Positions 45,624 to 55,159 of a DNA stretch of 64,000 nucleotides are shown here, in pieces. Positions within the stretch are counted from its first letter, which is position 1, and every line of letters begins with the position of its first letter. Source of the stretch: an uncultured Eubacteriales bacterium (GTDB lineage: Bacteria > Bacillota > Clostridia > Oscillospirales > CAG-382); contig CAKSOW010000008.1 of NCBI GenBank assembly GCA_934479825.1, forward strand, positions 35,035-99,034, written 5' to 3'. The position numbers and the translations under genes are program-made. The notes beneath the pieces were generated by a model, which had not been told where the DNA came from, did no database searches, and worked only from the letters and a program-made list of their open reading frames with translations.

Positions 45624-45664
45624 AATAAAAAGGGGGGGTTTAGAAAGAAAAATGGAGATGCGCG

Positions 45665-45738
45665 GCTTTTTTTAGAAGAAAAGCTTCGTAAAAAGAATTA
45701 AAACGCCCGGCTGTTTGAAGTTTCAAACAGCCGGGCGT
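45665..45738. repeat. Two-hairpin module between lipase and fhs
   Basis: Hairpin A (GCTTTT/AAAAGC, 45665-45684) and hairpin B (ACGCCCGGCTGTTTGAA with its exact complement, 45703-45738) are joined by AAAAAGAATTAAA. Hairpin B is followed by T-rich sequence on both strands and can terminate both convergent genes. It has the same architecture and spacer as the modules at 12.8, 19.5 and 41.2 kb. Confidence 0.8.
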
Positions 45739-45794
45739 TCTTTATGATGCTAAAAGGGGTGGAAAGCAGAATGCGGACGAATTGCCCCTGTGGG

Positions 45795-47471
45795 TTAAAA
45801 TAGCCCTGAAATCTTTCCGGTTTCGTCCACGTCGATTTTTTCAGCCGCAGGAATCTTGGGAAGTCCCGGCATGGTCATAATATCGCCGGTGAGAACCACA
45901 ATAAAGCCGGCGCCGGCCGAGACCTTGACATTTTTGACCGTCACGCGGAAATGCTCCGGTGCGCCGAGCTTGGCCGGATCGTCCGAAAAGCTGTATTGCG
46001 TCTTGGCAATGCATATCGGAAGATGCGAAAAGCCAAGTTCAGTAAGCGTTGCTATTTGTTTTTTGGCGGACGGGAGAAAATCGACTCCGTCGCCGCCGTA
46101 AACCTTTTTGACAACCGCTTCGATTTTATCTTCAATACTGCCGTCAAGTTCATAGGAAAACGCAAAGCTGTTCGGCTTTTCGCACAGCTTGACAACTTCT
46201 TCGGCCAGCTCTGTGCCGCCTTCCGAGCCTTTTGCCCAAACGTCCGAAAGAACCGTGTTTACTCCCAGTTTGCGGCATTCGCGAATAACCAGCTCCGCTT
46301 CTTCGTCTGTGTCGGTCGGGAATTTGTTGACCGCAACGACTGCCGGAAGCTTGTATACGTTCGTAATATTGGAAACGTGCCGAAGAAGATTCGGCAATCC
46401 CTTTTCAAGAGCCGTAAGATCGGGCGTTGCAAGTTCATTCTTGGGAAGACCGCCGTGCATTTTGAGCGCACGGATCGTCGCGACGATTACCACAGCCGCC
46501 GGTTTTAAGCCGGCATAGCGGCATTTGATGTCCAAGAATTTCTCCGCACCCAGATCGGCTCCGAATCCGGCTTCCGTAACGGCGTAATCGCCCATTTTGA
46601 GCGCCATGCGCGTTGCAATGACCGAATTGCAGCCATGTGCAATGTTGGCAAACGGACCGCCGTGAACAAAGGCAGGCGTTCCCTCCAAAGTTTGCACCAG
46701 ATTCGGTTTCAGCGCGTCTTTCAAGAGCGCCGTCATCGCACCCTGCGCTTTTAAATCGGCACAGGTGATCGGTTCGCCGTTGTAATTGTAGGCGACAATA
46801 ATGCGTGAAAGACGTTCTTTTAAATCGGTAAGGGAGTTGGCAAGGCAGAGAACCGCCATGACTTCCGATGCTACCGTAATGTCAAATCCGTCCTCACGCG
46901 GCGTGCCGTTGGCTTTACCGCCGAGACCGTCCACAATGTTTCTTAACTGGCGGTCGTTCATGTCCACACAGCGTTTCCAGGTGATGCGGCGCACGTCAAT
47001 TCCGAGCGCATTGCCCTGTTGAATGTGGTTGTCAAGCATGGCCGCAAGCAGATTGTTGGCCGCGCCGATCGCATGAAAATCGCCCGTAAAATGCAGATTG
47101 ATGTCCTCCATGGGAACGACTTGGGCGTATCCGCCGCCGGCCGCACCGCCCTTGATGCCGAACACCGGACCAAGCGACGGCTCACGTAACGCTACCGTTA
47201 CCTTTTTGCCGATTCTTTTCAAACTGTCGGCAAGGCCGATCGTGGTGGTCGTTTTGCCCTCTCCGGCAGGAGTCGGCGTGATAGCCGTGACAAGAATCAG
47301 TTTTCCGTCCGGGACATTTTGGCGGTCGTTTAAGAGAGATAAATCGATTTTGGCTTTGTACGAGCCGTACTGTTCGACATATTTCCTGTCAATGCCTGCA
47401 TTTTGCGCAATTTCCGTGATGTGTTTCATGGTAACGCTTTGGGCAATCTCAATGTCGGATTTGTAAGTCAT
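45795..47471 (-). CDS. fhs: Formate-tetrahydrofolate ligase
   Basis: Fhs makes 10-formyl-THF from formate, THF and ATP. The 558-residue protein shows the P-loop TPTPAGEGKTTTTIGLAD, followed by LREPSLGPVFGIKGGAAGGG, INLHFTGDFHAIGAANNL, and the C-terminal GDIMTMPGLPKIPAA. Length and motifs are normal. It is the last gene of the purine operon, 11 bases after purL and with an AAGGAG site. Its product feeds purN and the AICAR transformylase upstream in the operon. Confidence 0.97.
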   Translation of the reverse strand: MTYKSDIEIAQSVTMKHITEIAQNAGIDRKYVEQYGSYKAKIDLSLLNDRQNVPDGKLILVTAITPTPAGEGKTTTTIGLADSLKRIGKKVTVALREPSLGPVFGIKGGAAGGGYAQVVPMEDINLHFTGDFHAIGAANNLLAAMLDNHIQQGNALGIDVRRITWKRCVDMNDRQLRNIVDGLGGKANGTPREDGFDITVASEVMAVLCLANSLTDLKERLSRIIVAYNYNGEPITCADLKAQGAMTALLKDALKPNLVQTLEGTPAFVHGGPFANIAHGCNSVIATRMALKMGDYAVTEAGFGADLGAEKFLDIKCRYAGLKPAAVVIVATIRALKMHGGLPKNELATPDLTALEKGLPNLLRHVSNITNVYKLPAVVAVNKFPTDTDEEAELVIRECRKLGVNTVLSDVWAKGSEGGTELAEEVVKLCEKPNSFAFSYELDGSIEDKIEAVVKKVYGGDGVDFLPSAKKQIATLTELGFSHLPICIAKTQYSFSDDPAKLGAPEHFRVTVKNVKVSAGAGFIVVLTGDIMTMPGLPKIPAAEKIDVDETGKISGLF

Positions 47472-47482
47472 GAAAATTCTCC

Positions 47483-50400
47483 TTAAAGTTTAAAATAATT
47501 GACGGCGTTTTTGAACATGCCGAGTTCGTATTCGCCGGGAACGTTTTTGTAAAGACCGGCGCCAACGCGTTCGGAGTGCCCCATTTTGCCGAAAACACGG
47601 CCGTCCGGCGAAGTAATGCCCTCGACGGCAAACATGGAATTGTTGGGATTGAAGTGAATATCAGCCGTTGCGTGTCCGTCTGCGTCGCAGTATTGGGTGG
47701 CAATCTGACCGTTTGCGGCAAGACTTAAAAGAAGCTCTTTATCCGCGATAAAGCGGCCTTCGCCGTGCGAAACCGGCACTGAATAAATCTCGCCGATCTT
47801 GACGCCCGAAAGCCAAGGGGATTTGTTGGAGGCAATGCGTGTGCGCACAATGCGCGATTGATGACGGCCAATGGTGTTGAAAGTCAATGTCGGGCAGTTT
47901 GCATCGGTATCAATGATTTTTCCGTAGGGAACGAGACCAAGCTTGATAAGCGCCTGGAACCCGTTGCAGATACCGCACATCAAGCCGTCGCGCTTATCAA
48001 GAAGTTCGGCAACTTGCTCTTTGATAGCGGCGTTGCGGAAAAAGGCCGTGATAAACTTGCCCGAACCGTCCGGTTCGTCGCCGCCGGAAAAGCCGCCCGG
48101 GATAAAGACGATCTGCGAGGAGGCAAGCTCTGCGGCAAACGCGTCTGCCGAACGGGAAACCGCGTCGGCGTTCAGGTTGGAAATAACCATGATTTTGGGG
48201 TCTGCACCGGCGTCGCTCACGGCTTTTGCACTGTCATATTCGCAGTTCGTGCCGGGAAAGACCGGAATCAAAACCTTGGGATGCGCGTGGGCAACAGCCG
48301 GTGCTTTGCGTTCTTCCGGTTTTGCGGTATAAGAAAAATCGCACATCTCGGCTTGACTGTTCCGGTCGGTCGGCAGGTTGCAGGGGAATACTTTTTCCAA
48401 GCGGTTCTCATAAATCGAAAGCAACTCCGAAACGCGGATACATTTGCCGCGGTATTCCATAAGACGCTGTTCGGTCACAAAACCGACTGTTTTTCCCTCT
48501 GTGCAGTTCTTTTTCAATTCGAGTAAGAAACATCCGTAACCGTAGCCGAATAAATCGTCCATCGTTAAATCGTTTTCAAAGCGGAAGCCGTATCCGTTGC
48601 CGAAGCACATCTTCATGACAGCCTCTGCCATACCGCCGTAGGTGAGGGTATAGGCCGAGATAGCCGTTCCGTCGGCAAGCAGTTTGTTTACTTTTTCAAA
48701 CACCTTGATTAACGACGATGCAACCGGCAGCCCGTCTGCGCCGTAATCGGGACGCAGAAGAACAACCTCGCTTCCGGCCGTCTTGAATTCGTTGGAGACA
48801 ATGCGGTCGTTCTTTTCAGTCGTCACGGCAAAAGAGACTAACGTGGGCGGAACGTCTAATTTTTCAAATGAGCCGCTCATGGAGTCTTTGCCGCCGATGG
48901 ACGGAACGCCGAAATCCTTTTGCGCACGGAACGCGCCTAAAAGTGCGGCAAGCGGCTTGCCCCAGCGTTTCGGGTCGGTTCCGGGACGTTCAAAATATTC
49001 CTGGAACGTGAGATATACGTCCTTGAAGGAAGCGCCGGTTGCTACCAATTTGCAAAGGCTTTCCGTCACGGCAAGGTAAGCGCCGTGATAAGGACTTTTT
49101 TCTGTGATAAATGGGTTGTATCCCCATGACATGAGTGAGCAGGTGTCCGTATGCCCGTTTTCCACCGAAATTTTATGAACCATAGCCTGAATCGGCGTTT
49201 GCTGGTGCTTTCCGCCAAACGGCATAAGAACCGTTCCGGCACCGATGGTCGAGTCAAAGCGTTCAGAAAGTCCGCGTTTGGAGCAGACATTGAGATCTCC
49301 GGCAAGCGACCGGTACGCCGTTTCAAAATCATCGTCAGTCTTTTTATTATAATCCATGGGAGCGGAAATGTCAATATCGGTATGCTTGGCCGCACCGTTG
49401 GAATTCAAAAACTCGCGGCTGATGTCTACGATCGTTTTTCCGTTCCAGTGCATGACAAGACGTGGCTTTTCCGTGACCGATGCAATCACGGTCGCCTCTA
49501 AATTTTCACTTTTTGCAATTTCAAGAAAACGCGATACATCTTTCGATTCTACCACAACCGCCATGCGCTCCTGGGATTCGCTGATGGCAAGCTCCGTGCC
49601 GTCCAAACCCTCATATTTTTTCGGAACGGCGTTCAAATCGATGTCTAACCCGTCCGCAAGTTCTCCGACGGCCACCGAAACGCCGCCTGCACCGAAATCG
49701 TTGCAGCGCTTGATCATGCGGCAGGCTTCGGCATTACGGAATAAACGCTGCAATTTGCGTTCCTCCGGCGCGTTTCCTTTTTGAACCTCCGCGCCGCAGG
49801 TTTCAAGAGAGGTCGCTGTGTGCGCCTTGGAAGAACCGGTGGCGCCGCCGCACCCGTCGCGCCCCGTGCGCCCGCCGAGCAGAATCACCGCGTCGCCCGG
49901 AGCCGGACGTTCGCGCCGCACGTTTTCCGCAGGAGCGGCGGCAATCACCGCACCGATCTCCATGCGCTTTGCGGCATAGCCCTCGTGATAGATCTCGTCC
50001 ACCATGCCGGTGGCAAGCCCGATCTGATTGCCGTAGGAGGAATATCCGGCAGCGGCGGTAGTCACGATTTTTCTCTGCGGCAATTTGCCGGGAATGGTCT
50101 CGGAAACCGGTTTTGTCGGGTCAGCCGCACCCGTTACACGCATGGCGGCATATACATAACTGCGTCCCGAAAGGGGATCGCGGATCGCACCGCCGATGCA
50201 GGTGGCCGCGCCGCCGAACGGTTCGATCTCGGTCGGGTGGTTGTGCGTTTCGTTCTTGAAAAGAAGTAACCACGGCTGTTTTTCGCCGTCTACCTCAACC
50301 GTAATTTTGACCGTGCAGGCATTGATTTCTTCGGATTCGTCGAGTTTTGCCAATTTACCGCGGCTCTTCAAATATTTTGCCGCAAGCGTTGCGACATCCA

Positions 50401-51190
50401 TAAGACTTGGCGTACCTTTGCGCCCGAGCGCCTCACGCGTTTTTAAATAGTCTTTGTAGGTTTCTTCTATCAGCGGATCCTCAAACGTTACCTTGTCGAT
50501 CGAGGTCAAAAAGGTCGTGTGGCGGCAGTGATCCGACCAATAGGTGTCGATCATGCGCAATTCCGTCATGGTGGGGTCACGCTTTTCGGAAGCAAAATAG
50601 CTTTGGCAGAATTCGATATCGCCGATGTCCATGGCAAGACCGTAAGTCTTTATCAGGTTTTCTAATCCGGCACGGTCCAAGCTTGTAAAACCGTCAAGCG
50701 TCTTGACGGTTTCCGGCACGGAAAAATCGGCCGCAAGCGTTTCCGGCTTTTCAAACGACGCTTCGCGCGCCTCCACGGGGTTGATGACATATTTTTTGAT
50801 GGCGGCAAGCTCTTTTTCGGAAAGATCGCCGTATAACAGATAGACCTTGGCCGTGCGCACGGTCGGTCGGTCGCCTTGGGAGATGATCTGGATGCACTGG
50901 GCGGCGGAGTCGGCACGTTGGTCGAATTGGCCGGGTAAATATTCCACGGCAAAGGCAAAACAGGAAGCTTTGTCAATTTCATCGCTTGTTTCGTCGAGCT
51001 GCGGCTCGGAAAAGACCGTTTTCTTGGCATATTCAAATAAATCTTCCGAAATGTTTTCCACATCGTAACGGTTGATGACGCGTACCTTGGTTAAGGACGA
51101 AATTCCCAAAAAGCTGTGCGCGTCGGATAAGAGACTGTTTGCCTCATGCGCAAATTCCGGTTTTTTTTCTGTATAGACTCTGTAAACCAT
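47483..51190 (-). CDS. purL: Phosphoribosylformylglycinamidine synthase (single-chain)
   Basis: This is the large one-chain FGAM synthase (1235 residues), converting FGAR and glutamine to FGAM. After the N-terminal domain, the synthetase core contains SDHCRHTTF, LFKNETHNHPTEIEPFGGAA, GGRTGRDGCGGATGSS and FGAGGVSVAVGELADG. The glutaminase domain occupies the last 250 residues with FPGTNCEYDSAKA, PGGFSGGDEPDG, a CGICNGFQALIKLG Cys nucleophile, and SHGEGRF near the His/Glu pair. The start at 51190 has AAAAGGAG upstream; the frame extends into purD to 51289. The fused form replaces the separate purS-purQ-purL of many Bacillota. Confidence 0.96.
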   Translation of the reverse strand: MVYRVYTEKKPEFAHEANSLLSDAHSFLGISSLTKVRVINRYDVENISEDLFEYAKKTVFSEPQLDETSDEIDKASCFAFAVEYLPGQFDQRADSAAQCIQIISQGDRPTVRTAKVYLLYGDLSEKELAAIKKYVINPVEAREASFEKPETLAADFSVPETVKTLDGFTSLDRAGLENLIKTYGLAMDIGDIEFCQSYFASEKRDPTMTELRMIDTYWSDHCRHTTFLTSIDKVTFEDPLIEETYKDYLKTREALGRKGTPSLMDVATLAAKYLKSRGKLAKLDESEEINACTVKITVEVDGEKQPWLLLFKNETHNHPTEIEPFGGAATCIGGAIRDPLSGRSYVYAAMRVTGAADPTKPVSETIPGKLPQRKIVTTAAAGYSSYGNQIGLATGMVDEIYHEGYAAKRMEIGAVIAAAPAENVRRERPAPGDAVILLGGRTGRDGCGGATGSSKAHTATSLETCGAEVQKGNAPEERKLQRLFRNAEACRMIKRCNDFGAGGVSVAVGELADGLDIDLNAVPKKYEGLDGTELAISESQERMAVVVESKDVSRFLEIAKSENLEATVIASVTEKPRLVMHWNGKTIVDISREFLNSNGAAKHTDIDISAPMDYNKKTDDDFETAYRSLAGDLNVCSKRGLSERFDSTIGAGTVLMPFGGKHQQTPIQAMVHKISVENGHTDTCSLMSWGYNPFITEKSPYHGAYLAVTESLCKLVATGASFKDVYLTFQEYFERPGTDPKRWGKPLAALLGAFRAQKDFGVPSIGGKDSMSGSFEKLDVPPTLVSFAVTTEKNDRIVSNEFKTAGSEVVLLRPDYGADGLPVASSLIKVFEKVNKLLADGTAISAYTLTYGGMAEAVMKMCFGNGYGFRFENDLTMDDLFGYGYGCFLLELKKNCTEGKTVGFVTEQRLMEYRGKCIRVSELLSIYENRLEKVFPCNLPTDRNSQAEMCDFSYTAKPEERKAPAVAHAHPKVLIPVFPGTNCEYDSAKAVSDAGADPKIMVISNLNADAVSRSADAFAAELASSQIVFIPGGFSGGDEPDGSGKFITAFFRNAAIKEQVAELLDKRDGLMCGICNGFQALIKLGLVPYGKIIDTDANCPTLTFNTIGRHQSRIVRTRIASNKSPWLSGVKIGEIYSVPVSHGEGRFIADKELLLSLAANGQIATQYCDADGHATADIHFNPNNSMFAVEGITSPDGRVFGKMGHSERVGAGLYKNVPGEYELGMFKNAVNYFKL

Positions 51191-51191
51191 G

Positions 51192-52472
51192 TTAATTCTC
51201 CTTTTGGCGTTCAATCGCTTCCAGCGCCTTTTGACCGATGTCTTTACGGTAAAAGGCGTTTTCAAACGTGATATGGAAAACGGCTTCATAGGCGGCTTTC
51301 ACGGCGTCTTTTAACGTGTCTGCCGTTGCTGTAACGCCCAAAACGCGTCCGCCTGCGCTGACAAGCACACCGTCTTTCATTTTTGCACCTGCCACATAAA
51401 CGTTGTTTTTATATTCTTCTGGGCATGTAATCGGAAAACCAGATTCATATTTTTGCGGATAGCCTTTTGACGCTTCAATCACACAACAAGCCGCTTTTTG
51501 CGAAAATTTCACTTCGGTTTGGTCCAGCGTTCCGTCGGTTGCCGCTCGCATGACGGTGTACAGGTCGCTTTCCAAAAGCGGCAGAACCACCTGTGTTTCC
51601 GGGTCGCCGAACCGACAGTTGTATTCAATGACTTTCGGTCCGTCCTCTGTCAGCATCAACCCGAAATACAGACAGCCTTTAAACGTCCTTCCCTCGGCGT
51701 TCATGGCGCGAACGGTCGGCAGAAAGATTTTTTCCATGCATTCGTCTGCTATTTCTTTCGTATAGAAAGGATTGGGAGCAATCGTTCCCATGCCGCCGGT
51801 GTTTAATCCCTTGTCGCCGTCGAGTGCGCGTTTGTGATCCATGGAGGAGACCATCGGAACGACTGTTTTGCCGTCGGTAAAGGACAGAACCGATACCTCC
51901 GGACCGGTTAAGAATTCTTCAATCACCACGCTTGCGCCGCTCTCACCGAACACCTTGTCTTTCATCATGGAAATTACGGCGTTTTTGGCTTCTTCTCGCG
52001 TAAATGCCAGAATAACGCCTTTGCCGAGCGCAAGCCCGTCCGCCTTGACGACTGTCGGAATCGGCGCCTTTTCCAGATAGTCAAGCGCCGCGTCAAGGTC
52101 GCAAAAAACTTCGTAAGCGGCGGTCGGAATGCCGTATTTTTTCATTAAGTTCTTGGAAAATACCTTGCTGCCCTCAATAATCGCCGCATTTTTATGCGGA
52201 CCGAATGCCGGAATGCCCTTTTCTTCGAGCGCATCCACTGCCCCTAAGACAAGCGGGTCGTCCGGTGCGACAACGGCGTAATCCACCCGGTTTTTAACGG
52301 CAAAATCGCAGATTTTATCAATCTCCTTTGCACCGATATCCACACATTCCGCGTCCTCCCTCATGCCGCCGTTGCCGGGAAGCGCATAGATTTTTTCAAT
52401 GTCCGGATTTTCTCGTAGCTTTTTGATAATGGCGTGTTCGCGGCCGCCGCCCCCGACAACAAGTAGTTTCAT
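51192..52472 (-). CDS. purD: Phosphoribosylamine-glycine ligase
   Basis: PurD (426 residues) joins phosphoribosylamine and glycine to GAR in an ATP-grasp reaction. Motifs: LLVVGGGGREHAIIKKL at the N-terminus, PTVVKADGLALGKGVILAFT, EEFLTGPEVSVLSFTDG, NTGGMGTIAPNPF and EYNCRFGDPETQVVLPLL. The stop lies one base before the purL ATG, and the purL ribosome site is within the purD end, indicating coupling. It follows purH by an 85-base gap that contains a hairpin. Confidence 0.96.
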   Translation of the reverse strand: MKLLVVGGGGREHAIIKKLRENPDIEKIYALPGNGGMREDAECVDIGAKEIDKICDFAVKNRVDYAVVAPDDPLVLGAVDALEEKGIPAFGPHKNAAIIEGSKVFSKNLMKKYGIPTAAYEVFCDLDAALDYLEKAPIPTVVKADGLALGKGVILAFTREEAKNAVISMMKDKVFGESGASVVIEEFLTGPEVSVLSFTDGKTVVPMVSSMDHKRALDGDKGLNTGGMGTIAPNPFYTKEIADECMEKIFLPTVRAMNAEGRTFKGCLYFGLMLTEDGPKVIEYNCRFGDPETQVVLPLLESDLYTVMRAATDGTLDQTEVKFSQKAACCVIEASKGYPQKYESGFPITCPEEYKNNVYVAGAKMKDGVLVSAGGRVLGVTATADTLKDAVKAAYEAVFHITFENAFYRKDIGQKALEAIERQKEN

Positions 52473-52507
52473 ATATGTGAAAGCTCCTTTCGTAATAACG
52501 CAAAATG

Positions 52508-52550
52508 CACGCCGTAAATCTTCATTTTACCCACAGATCTTTACGGCGTG
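52508..52550 (-). terminator. Hairpin in the purH-purD gap
   Basis: CACGCCGTAAA and TTTACGGCGTG form an 11-pair stem with a long 21-base loop. On the minus strand the stem is followed by CATTTTGCG, so the U tract is short. It could cause partial termination or mRNA processing and stabilisation inside the purine operon. Confidence 0.45.
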
Positions 52551-52557
52551 TATGTCT

Positions 52558-53742
52558 TTAATGGTGGAATAAACGCATGCCGGTAAACGCCATAACCATC
52601 CCGTATTTATCGCAGGCTTCAATGACTGCGTCGTCGCGAATGGAACCGCCTGGTTCGGCAATATAGCTTACGCCGCTGTTATGGGCGCGCTCAATGTTGT
52701 CCGAAAACGGGAAAAAGGCGTCTGATCCCAGCGAAACACCGGTAACGGTTTTTAAATAAGCTTTTTCTTCTTCGGCGGTAAACGGTTCGGGACGGCGCGA
52801 AAAATAGCGCTGCCAAACACCGTCGGCGCAGACATCCTCTTCGTTTTTATTGATGTAGCCGTCAATGGCGTTGTCGCGGTCGGCGCGTCCGAGCGAATCG
52901 AGAAAGGGTAAGGAAAGCACCTTTTCATGCTGGCGCAATTGCCAGGTGTCGGCCTTTGTTCCGGCAAGCCGCGTGCAATGGATCCGCGATTGCTGCCCGG
53001 CTCCGACGCCGATGGCTTGGCCGTCAAAGGCAAAGCAGACGGAGTTGGATTGGGTATATTTGAGCGTAATAAGCGAAATAATCAAATCGCGCACAGCGTT
53101 TTCAGGCAGTGTTTTGTTTTTGGTTACGAGATTGGATAAAAGCGAGCGGTCGATTTTGAAATTGTTGCGACCCTGCTCAAACGTAATACCAAAAACCTGC
53201 TTGCATTCGGTCTGTTCCGGAACGTAACCGGGGTCAATTTTAACGATGTTGTACGCGCCTTTGCGCTTGCTCTTCAAGATTTCAAGGGCTTCGGGCGAAA
53301 AACCGGGCGCAATGACGCCGTCGGATACTTCACGTTTGATAAGACGCGCCGTCGCTACGTCGCATACGTCCGAAAGAGCAATCCAGTCGCCGAATGAGCA
53401 CATGCGGTCGGTGCCTCTTGCGCGTGCAAACGCCGAGGCAAGCGGCGAATCGTCTACACCGTCGATATCGTCCGCAAAGCAAGCCTTTTTTAGGGACGCA
53501 GAAAGCGGAAGTCCGACGGCCGCCGAGGTGGGGCTGACATGCTTGAAAGAGGTGGCGCAGGCAAGACCGGTCGCCTCCTTTAATTCTTTGACCAATTGCC
53601 ATGAATTGAAAGCGTCCAAAAAGTTGATATACCCCGGACGTCCGGAAAGAATCTCAATCGGAAGCTCACTTCCGTCTGCCATGTAGATGCGTGCGGGCTT
53701 CTGATTGGGGTTGCAGCCGTATTTTAACTCAAATTCTTTCAT
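52558..53742 (-). CDS. purH: AICAR transformylase (PurH C-terminal domain only)
   Basis: This 394-residue protein transfers the formyl group of 10-formyl-THF to AICAR, giving FAICAR. It starts directly with the transformylase domain (ELKYGCNPNQKPARIYMADG) and keeps the catalytic FKHVSPTSAAVGLPLS (Lys-His), SNSVCFAFDGQAIGVGAGQQ and SRIHCTRLAG motifs. The C-terminus has PFSDNIERAHNSGVSYIAEPG. The N-terminal IMP cyclohydrolase (MGS-like) domain of usual bifunctional PurH is absent, and the neighbouring gene supplies that step. A pyrimidine-rich GGAAAAGCA-like site precedes the ATG. Confidence 0.93.
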   Translation of the reverse strand: MKEFELKYGCNPNQKPARIYMADGSELPIEILSGRPGYINFLDAFNSWQLVKELKEATGLACATSFKHVSPTSAAVGLPLSASLKKACFADDIDGVDDSPLASAFARARGTDRMCSFGDWIALSDVCDVATARLIKREVSDGVIAPGFSPEALEILKSKRKGAYNIVKIDPGYVPEQTECKQVFGITFEQGRNNFKIDRSLLSNLVTKNKTLPENAVRDLIISLITLKYTQSNSVCFAFDGQAIGVGAGQQSRIHCTRLAGTKADTWQLRQHEKVLSLPFLDSLGRADRDNAIDGYINKNEEDVCADGVWQRYFSRRPEPFTAEEEKAYLKTVTGVSLGSDAFFPFSDNIERAHNSGVSYIAEPGGSIRDDAVIEACDKYGMVMAFTGMRLFHH

Positions 53743-53771
53743 TGCTTTTCCTTTCTTTGCGGTCGTGTGCT

Positions 53772-54491
53772 TTACGCAAAACGGTTGATCAGTCGGTATT
53801 TTTCCTTGCCGCTTGCAAGGTCGGTGTAGCGGACATACAAGGAGATTTTATTGGACGCGTCAAGATTTTCCCAAATATCGGAAGTAAACGCTTCAATGTC
53901 GTCCGGAATGCTCACGCGCTCCGGCTCTCCTTGGAACGTCGGCAGCGGATCGCCGTCGGTCACATAGGTGTGCAGAAAATGACCGAGTCCTTTTTTGGCA
54001 GGGTAGGAGAACGTGTAGCGCGCACAATCGGACCCGGTTCTGTCAAGACTCTTTAAAATGCTCATTTCGTAGGAAAAAGAGCCGTCTGCAAAGGTCAACA
54101 TACTGCTGATACGCGGAGTGAAATTGGGCTCATCCGGCTCAAAGGAGCGCGTTTCGAGAGCGCTCTTGAAATCCTTTCCGGCTTTTAAAAACTCGTATAT
54201 CGTATCGGTCTGGTCGCCGTTTGTGACAATGAGCTTGTTTTCATAGGACCGGATGGCCGCATAAATGATCAGCGACGGATCTTTGACTTTGGCCTTGTTG
54301 TATGGCTCGGTGAAGAGCGCACCGTCATTCAGTTTAAAAATACGGTTGCGGCTGTTGGCGCTGCGTCCCATAATAAAATAGGCAATGACTGCGCTTCTGC
54401 CGTTTTCGGAAAGGCCTGTGACAATGCCGCGTCCGACATAAGGATTGCCGGAAAGACGCTCTTTCATGGTTTTGATGTCGTAGATATTCAT
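53772..54491 (-). CDS. Stand-alone IMP cyclohydrolase (PurO-like, PF07826 type)
   Basis: This 239-residue protein resembles the archaeal PurO-type IMP cyclohydrolase family, which closes FAICAR to IMP. It shows NPYVGRGIVTGLSENGRSAV (start), IAYFIMGRSANSRNRIF, and the following FKLNDGALFTEPY, all typical of that family. FTPRISSMLTFADGSFSYEM and HFLHTYVTDGDPLPTFQGEP are further conserved blocks. The start at 54491 is fixed by AAAGGAGC; the frame extends to 54599 inside purN. Its position beside a PurH that lacks the cyclohydrolase half makes the assignment strong. Confidence 0.85.
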   Translation of the reverse strand: MNIYDIKTMKERLSGNPYVGRGIVTGLSENGRSAVIAYFIMGRSANSRNRIFKLNDGALFTEPYNKAKVKDPSLIIYAAIRSYENKLIVTNGDQTDTIYEFLKAGKDFKSALETRSFEPDEPNFTPRISSMLTFADGSFSYEMSILKSLDRTGSDCARYTFSYPAKKGLGHFLHTYVTDGDPLPTFQGEPERVSIPDDIEAFTSDIWENLDASNKISLYVRYTDLASGKEKYRLINRFA

Positions 54492-54541
54492 TAGCTGCTC
54501 CTTTTTGTGTACCGGTATGTGCGTTTTGTATACCGGAATAC

Positions 54542-55159
54542 TTATTTCAAGCGCATATCTGCGCAAACCTTTTGTACGGCGGCCGGAAGAAGAATCCATT
54601 CCGCCTGTTCCATGACACGTTTCTGCAAGGTTTCCGGTGTGTCGTCGTCTTGAACTTCAACGGCTTTCTGCATGAGTATCTTTCCGCCGTCGGGAATTTC
54701 GTTGACAAAGTGAACCGTAGCTCCTGTGACCTTGACACCGTAGGCGAGCGCCGCCTCATGGACATGCAGACCGTAAAAGCCCTCGCCGCAGAATGACGGA
54801 ATGAGCGACGGATGGACATTGAGAATGCGTTCGGGATAAGCGGAGGTAAAATGTTCGCTTAAAATGCACATAAATCCGGCAAGAACGATTAACGAAATTC
54901 CGTTTTGATCGAGTAAAGCTTTGATCTTTTCTTCAAATACTTCTTGTGAACCGCATTCCTTTTTGGATATGACAGCTGTCGGAATACCGGCTTTTTCGGC
55001 GCGTTTCAACGCATAGGCGTCGGCTTTGTTCGACACAACAAGCGACAGCACACCATCGTGAATTTTTCCGCTTTTTTCAGCGTCGATCAGCGCCTGTAAA
55101 TTGGTGCCGCCGCCCGAAACAAGAACGGCTATTTTTATGGGATTTCGTGTTTGACTCAT
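54542..55159 (-). CDS. purN: Phosphoribosylglycinamide formyltransferase
   Basis: PurN (205 residues) formylates GAR with 10-formyl-THF. The N-terminal IAVLVSGGGTNLQALIDA binds the phosphate. The catalytic Asn/His/Asp set is in RILNVHPSLIPSF and TGATVHFVNEIPDGG. Overlap of four bases with the FNT gene upstream indicates coupled translation. The C-terminal helix is normal. Confidence 0.95.
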   Translation of the reverse strand: MSQTRNPIKIAVLVSGGGTNLQALIDAEKSGKIHDGVLSLVVSNKADAYALKRAEKAGIPTAVISKKECGSQEVFEEKIKALLDQNGISLIVLAGFMCILSEHFTSAYPERILNVHPSLIPSFCGEGFYGLHVHEAALAYGVKVTGATVHFVNEIPDGGKILMQKAVEVQDDDTPETLQKRVMEQAEWILLPAAVQKVCADMRLK

